From Viscum album (taxonomy: Eukaryota; Streptophyta; Magnoliopsida; Santalales; Viscaceae), in assembly GCA_963277665.1 (NCBI GenBank), contig OY728120.1, forward strand, positions 939,535,195 to 939,599,194: a stretch of 64,000 nucleotides of DNA. Reading direction: 5' to 3'. This document shows positions 12,024 to 23,879 of the stretch, piece by piece (within the stretch, counting starts at the first letter, position 1; every line of letters begins with the position of its first letter). The position numbers and the translations under genes are program-made. The notes below the pieces were generated by a model. The model was not told where the DNA came from and did not search any database. It was given only the letters and a program-made list of their open reading frames with translations.

Positions 12024-12879
12024 CCCCCTTGTTCATGTGGTTATTTCTTCTTAGATCCAGGGTTCATCTTTCTCCATTATCTCTTAATATTTTGGTTCTC
12101 TTTCTTCTTGTTGGGTTGTTATAGTGGGTTATTTAAACCTTGGATAGTTTTTGGCTGAGTTTTTAATGATTGTTTTCTATGATTAGGTCATATGGAGGTT
12201 CCTTTCAAGTATTAAGGTGCTTGATCCTTAGTTTTTCCTTATTCTTGCACTGCATTCTTCAAAGATTCAATTGTGGTAGATGATTTCATACTTATCTTTC
12301 TTATTTGTGTTTAATTGTAGGATTATCATAATATTATTCTTGATGGGTTGATATTTTGAATTAGCCTAAGGAATATAATGAAATAATTTGAGAAATTAAA
12401 GGGGAAAGGGGTGATTCGCATGTGATTTACTGGATTCCATGTTATTATTCATTTGTTGTTACTTCTTGATTGATAGTGCTACTGTGAAAAACTATACTTA
12501 CTGTCATTTTCATGTTATGATCACATCTCATAATTGGTTAATCACTTAAAGGTGGTAATAAACTGGTTGTTTGTAAATCTATAATTACATTTACAATTCA
12601 CTATATAAGGATGATTGGTAAGAGACTATTTAAGTGTTATGAATAGTGATCCTTGGTAAGTATATTAATAGAAGAAATTAAAAACTATAGTGAGAAAACA
12701 TGAGAGAGGAACAATAAACTTAAGACCCACTCAAGGAATACCATGGTTTTCCTTCCTAATAAATATTCTCACACTTCCCTCTAACTAAAAATATACCCCC
12801 CCCCAGTATGCTCCCCACTAACCTTTAATAACCATTTCTCCCACCCAGTATAATCCCACATGGACTAATGGCCTTCTCC

Positions 12880-14150
12880 CCTAAATGGAAAACTTTACCC
12901 TTTTGGTAGTAAATCTTCCATTCATCAAGGTGGTCTCAGATCTTATTATTGTACAACTTATGAGAATTAGTCTTTTCTATAAGAATAAAAGAAGGAGATT
13001 TTTTTGGACTAAAAAATCATCCTCCTAGGTGGCATCATCTGTTATTTGGACCTACCATTGAATTAAAAACTAGGGTTGATAACCACCTTCCTAGAGCAGG
13101 AATTAGTGAGATGACAACATGTGAGGTTTTAATTATGGGGATTCATTGTTATCCAGATATGTATGTAGTGAGGTGGGGGATTCATGGTGTCTCGCCTCTT
13201 TTTTGAGTTGTGAATCATAAAATACTGAATAAATGTGGGTTGTCGAAGGTAGGTCTAGTTAGTAAGTGACGGGTCTAGTTTTTTAGATGATAGGGAATAG
13301 TCCATAATAACAAGGATATAACTTTTGATTGATATTCAGAGTAAGGTAGTACTGCTTGTGGGGGTGGAGCTTCCCATAGGCATGGGTTCCAACTAAAAAA
13401 TTGATCAAGAACATGTGAGTGTTTTCTTGTTTGTGCATGATATATTGGGTACAGGCTAGGTGGTGCTTTAACTATTTCAAATCATCATCATAATCTTCTA
13501 AGGAAGTAGCCACCATGACAACATATATTTCCTGTGGTAGGTGGTTGATAACTGTAAGAATCTTGTGATATTAGACTACCTAAAAGGGGGATTATTTTTA
13601 TTGATGTGTTCTAGGTAGTGTTGTAGGATAATTCTTCCTATGGTAACCAGTACAACCAACATTTTGTTTGTTCTCCCAAAAATTAACAAATATATGTATC
13701 AAGATAGTAGTTAAACATTTCAGTTTTTTCATCTGTATACGGGTAGTAGGAAGAGCTGAAGTAGAGTTTAGTGCCATGTAAGTGAAAAAGATCAGTCAAA
13801 AAGTGACTGAGAAAAATTGGATCTTAGTAACTAACAATGGAAGAAGATATCATGTGTAGATAAATGATCTCTTAGAATAAAACATCATCCATTTTGGAAT
13901 CTGTGTATGGGTGTTTCCATAATTAGAAATGAGCATAATTTGAGAGGAGATCAAATATAACATAGATAACATCAAAACCACTAGAATTGGGTAAACTATA
14001 AATTAAGTTCATTGATGAATCAACCTATATGACATATAGAATTTCCAAAGGTTGGAGGATCTCAGTTGGAGAAAGGGTAGAATATTTTTTTTCGGAAAAC
14101 CACGCATTGGGTGACCACCTCATTTGCATGTCTCATGAATTCATGATCAT
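12880..14150 (-). pseudogene. Ty3/gypsy integrase fragment nested in the CACTA element
   Basis: On the minus strand from about 14120 leftward, the integrase can be followed with stops and frame changes: a KKYSTLSP..ILQPLEIP stretch after the zinc-finger region, core blocks GFDVIYVIFDLLSNYAHF, KHPYT, SIVSY.DPIFLSHFL, HGTKLYFSSSYYPYTDEKTE, then FLGEQ..CWLYWLP and EELSYNT. The C-terminal part continues near 13450 (FEIVKAPPSLYP) and 13230 (HIYSVFYDSQLKK), and perhaps to a degenerate WEDL-type block near 12920. The core Asp of SDRDP reads before DPIF; several tryptophans and arginines have become stops. The integrase inserts element DNA into the genome. No RT or LTR was recognised around it, so only a pol 3' piece survives. 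The wording of the blocks fits plant chromoviruses. Confidence 0.8.
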
Positions 14151-14883
14151 TATCAACATAATTTTTAATGTTTTCATTGATTATGTTAATTGATTCATAA
14201 TACACATCATTAATCATTTCCCCATCCTCATCAGATTAGCAACATTGCCCACGTAATACCCGACCATTCACTATCTCTCTGTTCACTACCACTAGCCACT
14301 GATAAGGTCAATAGTGTCTTCATCCATGCATGAAAAGGAAATTCAAGAAATTAAAAGAAATAAGATAAATAAAATCATAGATATACATAAAAGAGATAAA
14401 TTTTGAATAACTCATCTTTTATCATCGTCAATCCACCAATTCACTCAATGAAAAAAAAAATGTTACAAAATGTATCCATTAAATAAAAAAGAGTATCATG
14501 ATAGTTGCTTAATAGTTTTGAGAATCCTGTTGGTCCTCTAATAAATTATTTACATTAGATTAAGATAATATTTTCAATTATTTCTTAAAATAATATTTTT
14601 AATAAAAATGGATTTCAACATGTATTGTTCCTCTTGGATTTATTAATGGTTTTTAAATGAAAATTTAAACTCTTTTACACATCATTTTCCTCACAACTAG
14701 ACTTTATGGATTTCAATTATACTTTTTAAAATGCTTCATTATATACCATAGGTATTTATATTGGAAAACCTTATTTGATATATTCAAGTTTTTTAAAACT
14801 AGTATATAGGAATCTCTTTTCCTATTTAGTAATAGTATTGTGTTTTGATTTTTTTAATAATGTGTAGGAACATTGTGATATAT

Positions 14884-16090
14884 ATGGATAAAAGCTGGAT
14901 TACATTATTGAGAACACACCTCAGTATGCTAAGGTTTTGGAGGAGTTTTTAGATTTTTCAATTTCCAATTGATCTGTTGATGGGATAATAATATTTCCAT
15001 GTCCAAAATGTAAATTTAGAAGATGGTTGAAGAGAGATAATGTTTATGAACACTTGATATTGAAGCAATTACTTTATCAATATTTGTGTTGGATTTGGCA
15101 TGGAGAATCAAAATTTATAGAAATGTTGAACACTAGTGTCAATCCACAGAATGATCTCCCAACTTTATTGACAATAGAAAATGAAATTCAAAACCTTATA
15201 AATGATGCATTTGGCATTTCAAGACACCAACAACAACATCAAAACATATCATAACAACTAGTTGAGGGTGATATAAATAGAAACGTGAAAAGTGATGTTT
15301 TTGAGACTATAGGACAACCGGATCATGATTGTAACATATCATTGGATCCTCCTCTTAATTCTATGGAAACTATTATAAGAGAAAACTTCACTAAGAAGAC
15401 AGATGTGTTTTATGGTTTAGTTGATGATGGAAATCAAGAGTTGTATAGTGGATGTTTGAAATATTAAAAACTTTATTTACTGCTAAAGTTGTACCATATC
15501 AAATGCCTATGTAGAATTACAAATAAGGTGATTTCCATGATATTGGAATTTTTGCGTGATGCATTTCTTGAAGAAAAGATCCCTGAGTATTTTCATGATA
15601 TGAAAAAATGTGTTAACAAGCTTGGTCTAAATTATACAAAAATACATGTGTCCCAATGATTATATTCTTTATTGGGGATAGGATTCAAGAAAATAGAATT
15701 TCAAAAAAAATATTCATCTATATGGAAATAAATGGGTGATATTGGAATTATGAATCAACATACTACCATAAAGAAGAAGAAAAGGAACACACCTGAAAAG
15801 GTTTTGTGTTACTTTCCTTTAAATCCTTGATTGAAAAGATTATTCATGTCATCAAAAAACATCAAACACATGAAGTGGAATTCTTTAGATAATAAAAATT
15901 ATGTTTTAATGTGACATCAAAGATATTTACAATTGAGGAATACATTTGATTCATTATATATAGATTTCTCATCTGAAACAAGGAATTTTTTATTGGGATT
16001 GGCTGCTGATGGATTCAACCCATTTGGGACTTTGAGTACCAGTTATTGCATGTTTCTCATTAACATTATTGTTCCTTATAGATTTTAGGC
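14884..16090 (+). pseudogene. CACTA transposase TNP2, N-terminal part, broken
   Basis: ATG 14884 gives MDKSWITLL, the start of the transposase-associated zinc-binding domain. After a one-base slip it continues ENTPQYAKVLEEFLDFSISN, a TGA, then SVDGIIIFPCPKCKFRRWL and NVYEHLILK..LCWIWHGES. The conserved cysteines of PCPKC remain; WIWHGE closes this domain. Pieces of the TNP2 region follow across frames: VFYGLVDDGNQELYSGC (15400), FHDMKKCVNKLGLNY (15590), the CYFPLNP.LKRLF block (15800) and LAADGFNPFGTLSTSYCM (16000). After that the similarity ends, so the catalytic second half is missing or displaced. In an intact element this protein cuts at the CACTA ends. Frame and strand agree with a plus-strand CACTA unit. 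Confidence 0.85.
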
Positions 16091-17123
16091 CCCAAAACCC
16101 TATCATTATTTATGTTCCATCATCCCCTTAAGTTGCATCAACTCACTGTTTGACATCAATCACTTTATATCATCATTCATGATGAATATCCTTATTCATT
16201 ATTCCTCTCAAATCCTTTTATGGCCTCCCACATTCCCATGGGCTCGGACAGTTTCACCCATCTAATCTCTCCCCATTCCACTAACCTACTATTTCTACAC
16301 CAGCAAGTATCATTCTAGTTATCACCCTATAGTCCAACCATTGACTCTACCTTCAAAAATCCAAATTTTAAACCTGACTCCCACCTTATTTATTCAATTT
16401 TAGATTAAAGGTATATGATTATTGATATTTTTAACTATTTTAAAATATATTTCTAGTTTTTTGGGTGTTATTTAGTGTTTGGTTGTTCACTTATAATATC
16501 TTTTTTTATTCATGGTTTTTAAATGTACTTTTCTTGATAATGGGTGTTATTTTGGATTATAATTAGGGTTTTCTTTTGGTTTTTCAATATGAATAATTAC
16601 ATTCAAAAATCTATACACCATAATAAATATAAATTTATAATTGTTTTTATAGATACCAGGTTCTGTTTATACTTTTACATATATATTTTAATACTTATAT
16701 ATACATCAATGAATTATATAATATATTGTATTATAGTTATATAATTTTTATGTAAACTTTTGAGCCCAAGTTCTTTAATGAAGATTGTTGATCCCATGAT
16801 GGAAGGAGTGAGGATAAGATACAGTGGATATGATTGGTGTGTTTAATTTTTTTTCAACATATAAATCATGTGTAAAATTATGTGTTTCATGGTTATTTAT
16901 TTTATATGAAGACTGTTCCATGGTTTTTGGAATGATTAGAAGAACTTGAAGTAATATGAAGATTTTAATGTGAGTATTAACTTATTTAATTTTCTGTTGT
17001 TGGAATGATTACAAGACATAGAGATTATCCATATGGGATAAAATGTAAAAAAACTAAAATAGGAGAAAAAGTGATTGTGTGCATGTTTTTTTCAAACAAA
17101 GTGGATAAATGATTTTCTAATGT
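16091..17123 (+). other. CACTA body left of the Tat insertion, no gene recognised
   Basis: C-rich DNA to about 16390, then very AT-rich DNA up to the Tat LTR. The short open frame at 16544-16744 codes a low-complexity Ile/Tyr peptide and is taken as chance. The last five bases (AATGT, 17119-17123) are the presumed target duplication of the Tat element. Confidence 0.5.
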
Positions 17124-17649
17124 TGTTTCGATCTATTTCCCCTCTGTTGGGATGGAGGACCAACGTGCCCGACTGTCGATCTTACGGATGGTTGGGCCCC
17201 ACTCGATTTCTAAAGTCGGTTACACCGGTCTTCATTTCGAAATGCCCAACGGTTCCATATCCAATGATATGTGGACCTGCTTTACAAAGGCAGAAACCTG
17301 CTAGGTGGTTTGGCCAGCGATGCTTAGGAACTCACATTGGTCAAGAGGATGGGAAGTTGGGCTCATCACACCCTTTTGGGGGGAAATTATTGCATGTTCC
17401 GGGACTCTCTTATAGATTTAATATGTATTCATATGTTCGTGAATCTTTGGTTTATACCCAAACATAGTATCCACATATTTTTCCTGGTTGGCAATGGTCA
17501 GCTGAACGCAAGGATTTGGAATCATTTATGCTTGAGGTTTACCATCCCTCATTGGGTTAATGACCTCGAGGAGTCTGGACTCACTGAGGCAGCACAAGGA
17601 GCGGCACGGTGAGTCGACATGAGGATAGTTGGATTGACCGGTTGTTGGG

Positions 17650-17990
17650 CTTGAACCTCAAGGAGGCTTCCTACATACCCTACTTAGTAGGTAGGGATCA
17701 AAGTCCACATAGTTTGAATGTACATTTTATCATCATGTGGGACGAAGGCGAACCAACGTGAAGGTTGTCGGAACAACCGGGTGGAGGGCTTGAACCTCTT
17801 GGAGGCTTCCTACATACCATGCCTAGGATTCAGGGATCAAAGTCCTCGTAGTTCGCATAGGAGTGTCGGAGAACCGACGTGAAAGTGGACCCGGGGGTCT
17901 GATGGTGATTGGTCTTGAACCGCTTGGAGGCTTCCTACGTACCCTACTTAGGAGGTAGGGATCAAAGTCCTCGTAGTTCGCATGCGCTTG
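17650..17990 (+). repeat. Tandem repeat in the Tat LTR (about 135-bp period, three copies)
   Basis: Each unit holds GGCTTGAACC, then GGAGGCTTCCTACGTACCC, then GGGATCAAAGTCCTCGTAG. Copies start near 17650, 17788 and 17917. The other LTR has the same three near 39462, 39604 and 39726. A related module recurs in the internal arrays at 26670-27010. Confidence 0.8.
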
Positions 17991-18780
17991 GGGCTTACGT
18001 CCTGAGGTAGACCAGAGCAATGGATTGGGGATTACACTCTGAGGAGGCCTAGAGGAGGATGTCATGGTTGATACTTACTCTAAGTCCACGTGATTCATGC
18101 TCGGTGTGAGAAACAAGAGGCAGCAAGGACCATACGATCACGTTGAGAAAGGTGCACCCATGAGGAATGGAGTGAGGCTTAGGCATGGAGCGGTCCATAA
18201 GGTCGGGGATTACTCCTAGGTGGATTCCCATGATGACAAATTGCAGCGGGAGAGGGAAAGGGGGTGATCATGTGCCCGTCACCTCTCTTGATCCTGGAGG
18301 AACTACTGAGGTGCATAGGGACGGCTTCCTTCTGATGGGTATGCCGCCCCCTCTCTGGGGAGGGGAGAAGTGCCCGACCGCTGAAGCATGTGGTCCCTCA
18401 TCCTGGCGAGTAGAGGGAAAAGGGGGGGCTCCTGGGCTCGGACCCCGCATTATCGTGGGAATGTGAACCCAGGAATGCTTCGGGAACCTACTCAAGGGTC
18501 AGGGAAACCCCTTCTCCCTCGCTTATCGTGGGTATGTGAACTCAAAATGGCGTGCTGATGCACCTGAGGGTTACACCACGCGGATCCGGTGGCTCTGGTG
18601 GAGGCCTCGGCTCGGGGCCGATGAACAGGCCAACAAGGGAGTCACGGAGGATCAGGCCGGATCGGAAGGATTTTATCTGGCTCGGGGAATGGTAACTCTG
18701 AATTCTCTGATGGGCCACACGTATGAAGGAGTGGTGGTGCCCTTCGCGTAGGAAGTTGCTATGCGGCTGGAGAAGCTATT

Positions 18781-18873
18781 CGCGAACCAGGGTGGTCCGC
18801 GGACTGAGGGTCATCCCGTGAACCAGGGTGGTTCGCGTTCTGGTGAGCAGCCCGCAAACCAGGGTGGTTCGCG
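18781..18873 (+). repeat. Tandem palindromes in the Tat LTR
   Basis: Three copies about 35 bases apart (18781, 18817, 18852) of a palindrome with arms CGCGAACC and GGTTCGCG around AGGGT. The other LTR has only two recognisable copies (about 40593 and 40629), so one was lost or gained after insertion. Such hairpins could act in RNA structure or protein binding; this is inference. Confidence 0.75.
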
Positions 18874-19815
18874 GCTTCGGGTTCGGCCCACGTACTAGGT
18901 GGTATGCGGAGGGGTCCACGCGAGTAGCGGCGGCAAAGGGCGGCGCCGATCGAGGGTTCATCGGTCGATTTTTCGCCTACGTAGGAGGTTGCTACGCAGT
19001 TCGGCAGACCGTAAAAAAGGCATAAACACCCTGGTCTGCGGGGAGTGCATCTACAGAGGGGCTATGGTTCACGATATTCTCTTTTTATGTTCATTTAAGT
19101 TCGAAGTTCAGCAAATTATTATGAATTTTTCGGTTCCTTATTAGTTCGTTCCCAGTTTTATACCTACTCTGGTTTGCGAACTGGAACTTCGCTATTTTCG
19201 AAATCCTAAGCCTTCCTTCGAAATCCTTTCACCTGAATCTGATCATTCTTCTCTGAATCCTCTTCCTCAGCCTTCAAATCATCCAAATCTAAATACCTTT
19301 TCCCTTCCCCCATCGGTCTCCTTTTATAGAGTGGGGAAAGAGATGTATATGTGGCCACGCGAAACCTTTTGCGGATGCCCATGACCAAAAACCCGGTTTA
19401 CGGCTGACTTGGTCAATCCACGACTTGCGGTGTGTACCGAGCGCTTCTCCCCCCCTCGCAAACTAAACTCAGGGAGTGCTTCGCAGCTGCGGAGGGTTCC
19501 GCCTCCATTCCACGAATGACAGTGGATGCAGCTTGAACCGGTCGACGCGGTCCGCAGTTGGGGCGGTTCATGATGGTGAACCAGATTGGCACCCATCTTG
19601 CCTCACAGCCGCAGAGGATCTCCGCCTCCATTTTGCAAACGACGACGGTTCGCAGAGGGGGTGCTTCGCGGAGCTTGGCCACGTCGCGTTTTCATGGGAC
19701 CGGTCCACGGACCGGTCCTTCTTGTGTCCCTTCTTTTAATTTTCTCCATTATTTTCCCCAATTCTTTTGGGGGATTTGGGTAGAATCTCCTTTGCGAATT
19801 TTTCAGGACCCTACA

Positions 19816-19828
19816 AATGCCCCTCATC
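19816..19828 (-). promoter_or_regulatory. Putative polypurine tract of the Tat element
   Basis: Directly before the 3' LTR on the minus strand lies GATGAGGGGCATT. It is G-rich but not a clean purine run, so it may have decayed. It would prime plus-strand DNA synthesis. Confidence 0.45.
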
Positions 19829-19933
19829 GGAATGGGGTCCAATCGGAACTAAGAGGAGGCCATTCCGATGCAGAGTGGTCCTGAAACTGAGATGGTTTAC
19901 GGTAGAGAGGTGGACCCAGTAGGGGACCACACC

Positions 19934-19941
19934 TATAAATA
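19934..19941 (+). promoter_or_regulatory. TATA box for the antisense plant-mobile-domain gene
   Basis: CCTATAAATAAGGGGGCCC lies on the plus strand just inside the element, about 530 bases before the first plausible ATG of the antisense gene at 20464. It is a near-canonical plant TATA box in locally GC-rich DNA, so a chance match is less likely. The expected start would lie near 19965-19975. A donor-like AAGTAAGT (20132) and an acceptor-like TTTTTGTCCAG (20414-20424) could bound a 5' leader intron; this last point is speculative. Confidence 0.6.
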
Positions 19942-20463
19942 AGGGGGCCCTTCATTTGTCCTTTACTGGATTCTTCGCGAAACTAGATCTCCCTCGCCTC
20001 CATGTACTCATTCCTTTGCGAAGTGCTTCATCCGTGAACCTGATGTGACTTCCGCGAACCTTTCCTCATTCGCGGTCGCCTTCACCCGCAAACCAATTTC
20101 CCAAACGCGAACCATTACTCTTAATTAATTAAAAAGTAAGTCACGACGAGCTGCCGAGGAACTTGCTCCGTGATTTTGATGGTCTGCGAACTGAAATCCT
20201 TAAAAATTTCCAAGTCTTCCGAACTTAACCACTTAAATTCGGGATTGAAATTCCGCGGAGCAACTTGGTCCGCGGTTTTCTGGCCAATGCTCCATGGGCC
20301 AGAGTGTCGCGAATGACTTTCGTGAAGGGATAGTCCATGGGATGCGGTCATCGCGAACCATTATTTGAGGCCTTATTGAAGGATTCTCGATGCCTTTGCC
20401 ATACAGCTGATATTTTTGTCCAGATTTTATTATTCCACACTAACCATTTTCCTAGTCTTCATA

Positions 20464-23247
20464 ATGAAGGGAGAAAATATGGTTCCCCCTCGCCCTGCAC
20501 CTAAGCCTGCTATCGAGCCCCTATCAATTGGTTTAGGGAGACGTCCAGCTATGGTTCATAGAGAGGATAGCATCAAGGAGGACACCAGTCGATCCATTAC
20601 TACCAATTATGGTGTTCTGAAAGACTTGCTCCCTCCTGAGCTCCTGTATTATCTGTTATCAAATCGCCTTCCGCTTTATGGATTCAGTCTTCAAGACGAT
20701 CTCCCTATTCCCCCTACCTTCTCAGGTCTCCCATCTCCTTTCTTGGAGGTGTCACCAAAGTGCATTCAGGAAAACCTGACCCCATTGGGGGATATAACCT
20801 CTGATTTTGATCCGAAAGACGCTTTCATTTTGAGAGGCTCTGTTTGGACCCAAAGTGATCAGTGCGCTCAAGACCTTTCTCAAGAAGTTGTCTCCAAGAA
20901 TTACCCTTCCGTTATCAACCTTGCTCGAGTGGATCCTGGTGCGGGGTGGATTACTAGATGGGATCTTCGATCCAGTGGGCTCTTCTCAAATGAATGGTCC
21001 TGGGACTTTTGGGCCCATCATCATTTCCAGGAGTCTCCTAAGTCACTGGAAGTAGTCAATTTTTACTCCGTAGTGTGGGATTCCCAATTTGCTATTTACC
21101 CACAATCCTTGATCCTTCCTGACCTGCTCAGTCGCTGGTGTTCAAGCACTAATACCTTCCACCTTTCCCATGGTGAAGTTGGTATTAGTTTGTGGGACAT
21201 CCACCAATTAGGGGGGCTTCCAATCATTGGTGCGATGTATGATGAGTTTCTACCCGTCCTTGAAGCGTGGGACGACGTCGAACAAGTGCCTTTGTAGGCA
21301 AGGGATCTGTTGGTTATGGAGGAGCAGTCACTAGGTCAGGCATTGTGTGCCCACTCTCCTGTTCCCTATATCACCTGGATAGGGTTATTTCTAAACACCA
21401 CTGGTCCTGTGCTGAAGATCAATCACCCCATGACTCATCCTTCTCAACAGTCATGAACCATCCCAAGTTCCTACTGGGCGGTTCTGGAGGTGGGTGACTA
21501 CCTTTCATGGTGTTACGAGGTGTGCCCTGGCGTACCTCCCCTGCTGCGGCTGGCAGGTATGTTTGCTATGTTTTTTGAGCAGGTGGCTATTCCTGTCTCG
21601 GGATATCAATCATGGCGTCAGGGCTTGCACCCTGATGATGGCAATTGAGCTGGCCGAGGGTCGCCCGGTGAATTTGGTCATGCCCACATTGGCTCATATT
21701 TATGAACTTCTAGGTCACATGCAGAAGGGCGGGTCACCCTTCCATCTGATTGGGCCATTTAAATTTTTGTACGGATGGGTAGCGGATCATTGTCGCTGTT
21801 ATGAGTATCGTCACAAAACGGCCATCCTGCTTCCTACCTTTTGGCCTACCCTGCTGGATATAGCTGGAGTCTGCTTGAAGTCCCTTAGTTTTGGTGAATT
21901 CCTCGACCTTATGAGTGATTTCTCTTAGTTTTTTTATTCCCTACCCCACTTCTTCTGGCTTCATGGTTGACAGCCGTCGGGGGAGCCTAGAGGAGCATTC
22001 TTTCATGATCTCTCTGCGGGACAGATTTCTGTCCGTACGGATCAATGGGGTTTATCTGTGTGAGCTGTACGTCCCGTATTGTTTTTCTCGCTATTTTGGG
22101 TGCATGAAAATCCAAGTTTCCCTTCCCTCTCTTCAGGCTCAAGGACTACACCCGGCCACACTTCGCCAATAGTGGATGATACTGACACGAGAGGGATCTG
22201 ATGCAAGCATTGCCTTGCCTTTCATGGAGGCGGCTGCTGGCCTTTCCTTGGAGTATTCAAAAATATGGGCAAAACACTATCCTGATGGGATCCTAGGGAA
22301 GGCTGTCTGGAAGGTTCCCAAATCAAGAGGTACTATGGCTATTGCGTCCACCACACCTTCCTCATCATATCTAAGGGAGGATAGACTGATGGCTCGTCGA
22401 TCAAAGTGACTCAGGGGATTTTCCTCCCCCAGTACAGTGGTGGCTGAAGTTCAGACGGGTTCATCCTTCTTGGACATGGATGAGGATGAACCCGTGGTTT
22501 CGGGTCCCAGCGAGACAATCTCGTGAGTTTTTCCAGTCGATATTGGGCTTAGCAACATGATCCCCAAATCTGAACCGGGGTCAGAGACTCTAGACTTTCC
22601 AGCTTCGGAACCAACTTCTAGCGAGCACATGTCTGCACTGGTTACAATGCCAGACTTCGTTTCTGCGCTACCGGGCGAGGATACCAAAGATCCTCGTGCC
22701 ATAGTAGACCAACGAGCAGTGCGGAGGTGGGCCTGGCCTCGGATTTGCGAGATTGTTGCCAAAACTCCCCTTGTTGAGATGGAAACTAAAACTGAAGCTC
22801 TTCGACAGCTTTTCCTGCGCTTGGGGTCAGGTGGCTTTGACTATCAGTAGTATCATCTTCTCGCTTGTCAGGTTGTTATGGCCCATGAGGAAGCTGCCAC
22901 TAGTGAATGAAAACTTTCTCATCTCGCTGCTTCTCATTGTGGGACCTGAGCATTGGAGGAGACCATGACGAAGCTTCATCATCTAGTAACACAGGAGGCG
23001 AGCTATCAAGATCAGGCGTCCGCCCTGTCTGCTGAGCTTCATGAATGTGAGACTCGAGCAGCGATGCTGCGGAATCGATTATCGACTCTGACTGGTAACC
23101 TTTAAGCCACCAGAAAAGGGATTAATGATCTCCAAATGTCAGTGAAGCGTATTTTCTCGGTGGCCGAAATTGAGTCCAAGGAGAAAGCTGTGCTGGAGCA
23201 GACTTGCGATAACCTTCGCCGCTCGGTTGCTGATCTGACGGAGTGAG
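20464..23247 (+). pseudogene. Antisense plant mobile domain (PMD) gene with coiled-coil tail
   Basis: It runs opposite to gag-pol in the 3' zone. The longest open piece (20416-21297) is best started at ATG 20464 (MKGENMVPPRPAPKP) or slightly downstream. Near 21150-21250 lies FHLSHGEVGISLWDIHQLGG followed by LPIIG, the signature of the plant mobile domain. The domain resumes after a TAG at 21295 and a frame change, with IELAEGRPVNLVMPTLAHIY (21640) and a Trp-rich stretch (FLYGWVADHC). It continues through a linker (22176-22409), an acidic Ser/Pro/Glu-rich part and a predicted coiled coil (about 22850-23247, ALSAELHECETRAAMLRNRL). At least five stops or frame breaks are present. PMD proteins occur both as host genes and as antisense genes of Tat elements; their role in the elements is unknown. 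It has its own TATA box upstream. Confidence 0.85.
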
Positions 23248-23879
23248 AAATCCAAGCTCCTTTGTAACTGTTAGAGCTATTCTTGGACACTTTGTTTTAT
23301 CTATTCTATTGTTGTGGGGGAGAGGCCCCAGATTGTGGACGCCCTCCCCTTTTGTTCAACGAAATACAATCTACGTTGATTTCCTCCCTTTTTTTGAATT
23401 TGGTTATTACTGGAGCAATTGCACATGAGTAACAACCTACTGAATCAGAACTGACCATAATTCAAGAAAATGATAACAAGCTCAAAAAAAATTCCTAGAC
23501 CATGGGATCCAGCGAGCATAGTTTGACCATTGCTGGGGTTTTGTGGAGAATCCTCACAAACTTTTTGTCTTTTCCTTTAATACCCTGATCTTGCCTGGGC
23601 CCATTTAGCGTGGACCCAGCAGGTATAACCCGTCTTTTTCTTAGGTCTCCCTTTTTGGGTTTTTCGGCCTAACAGGCTTTAAGCCTCTTTTTTTTAGCGG
23701 TTCAAAGTCCCACTGACAAGACCATCATTACTGATGTTTTCGATCGAACAGATTTGACCATACATGGTGGGGCAAAGGCCCCAATGAGGTTCAGCTGATT
23801 AAAAGATGTCTCAATACTCTTCAAATGCACATGGGGGGGAACATGTTTAAATTTGAATGGCATGTAGGGCATGCCTCAA
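23248..23879. other. Tat 3' zone between the PMD gene and repeat blocks
   Basis: Probable 3' end of the antisense transcript. T-rich stretches follow the last coiled-coil codons (TTTGTTTTATC, 23291) and near 23690, but no clear poly(A) signal was identified. No domain or tandem unit was recognised. Confidence 0.4.

Larger units (their letters stand above)
17124..19815 (-). repeat. 3' LTR of the Tat element
   Basis: Direct copy of 38937-41592, about 2,692 bases. Matching starts are TGTTTCGATCTATTTCCCC here and TGTTTCGATATGTTTCCCC there; both copies end TTTTTCAGGACCCTACA on the plus strand. It holds a three-unit tandem repeat and a run of palindromes (listed separately). Open frames crossing it, such as 17075-17467, also run into the flank and are not genes. 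Confidence 0.92.

Noticed and set aside
17075..17467. 130-codon plus-strand open frame
   Set aside because: It spans the border between CACTA DNA and the Tat LTR, and the same LTR stretch at 39005-39280 has a different frame pattern.
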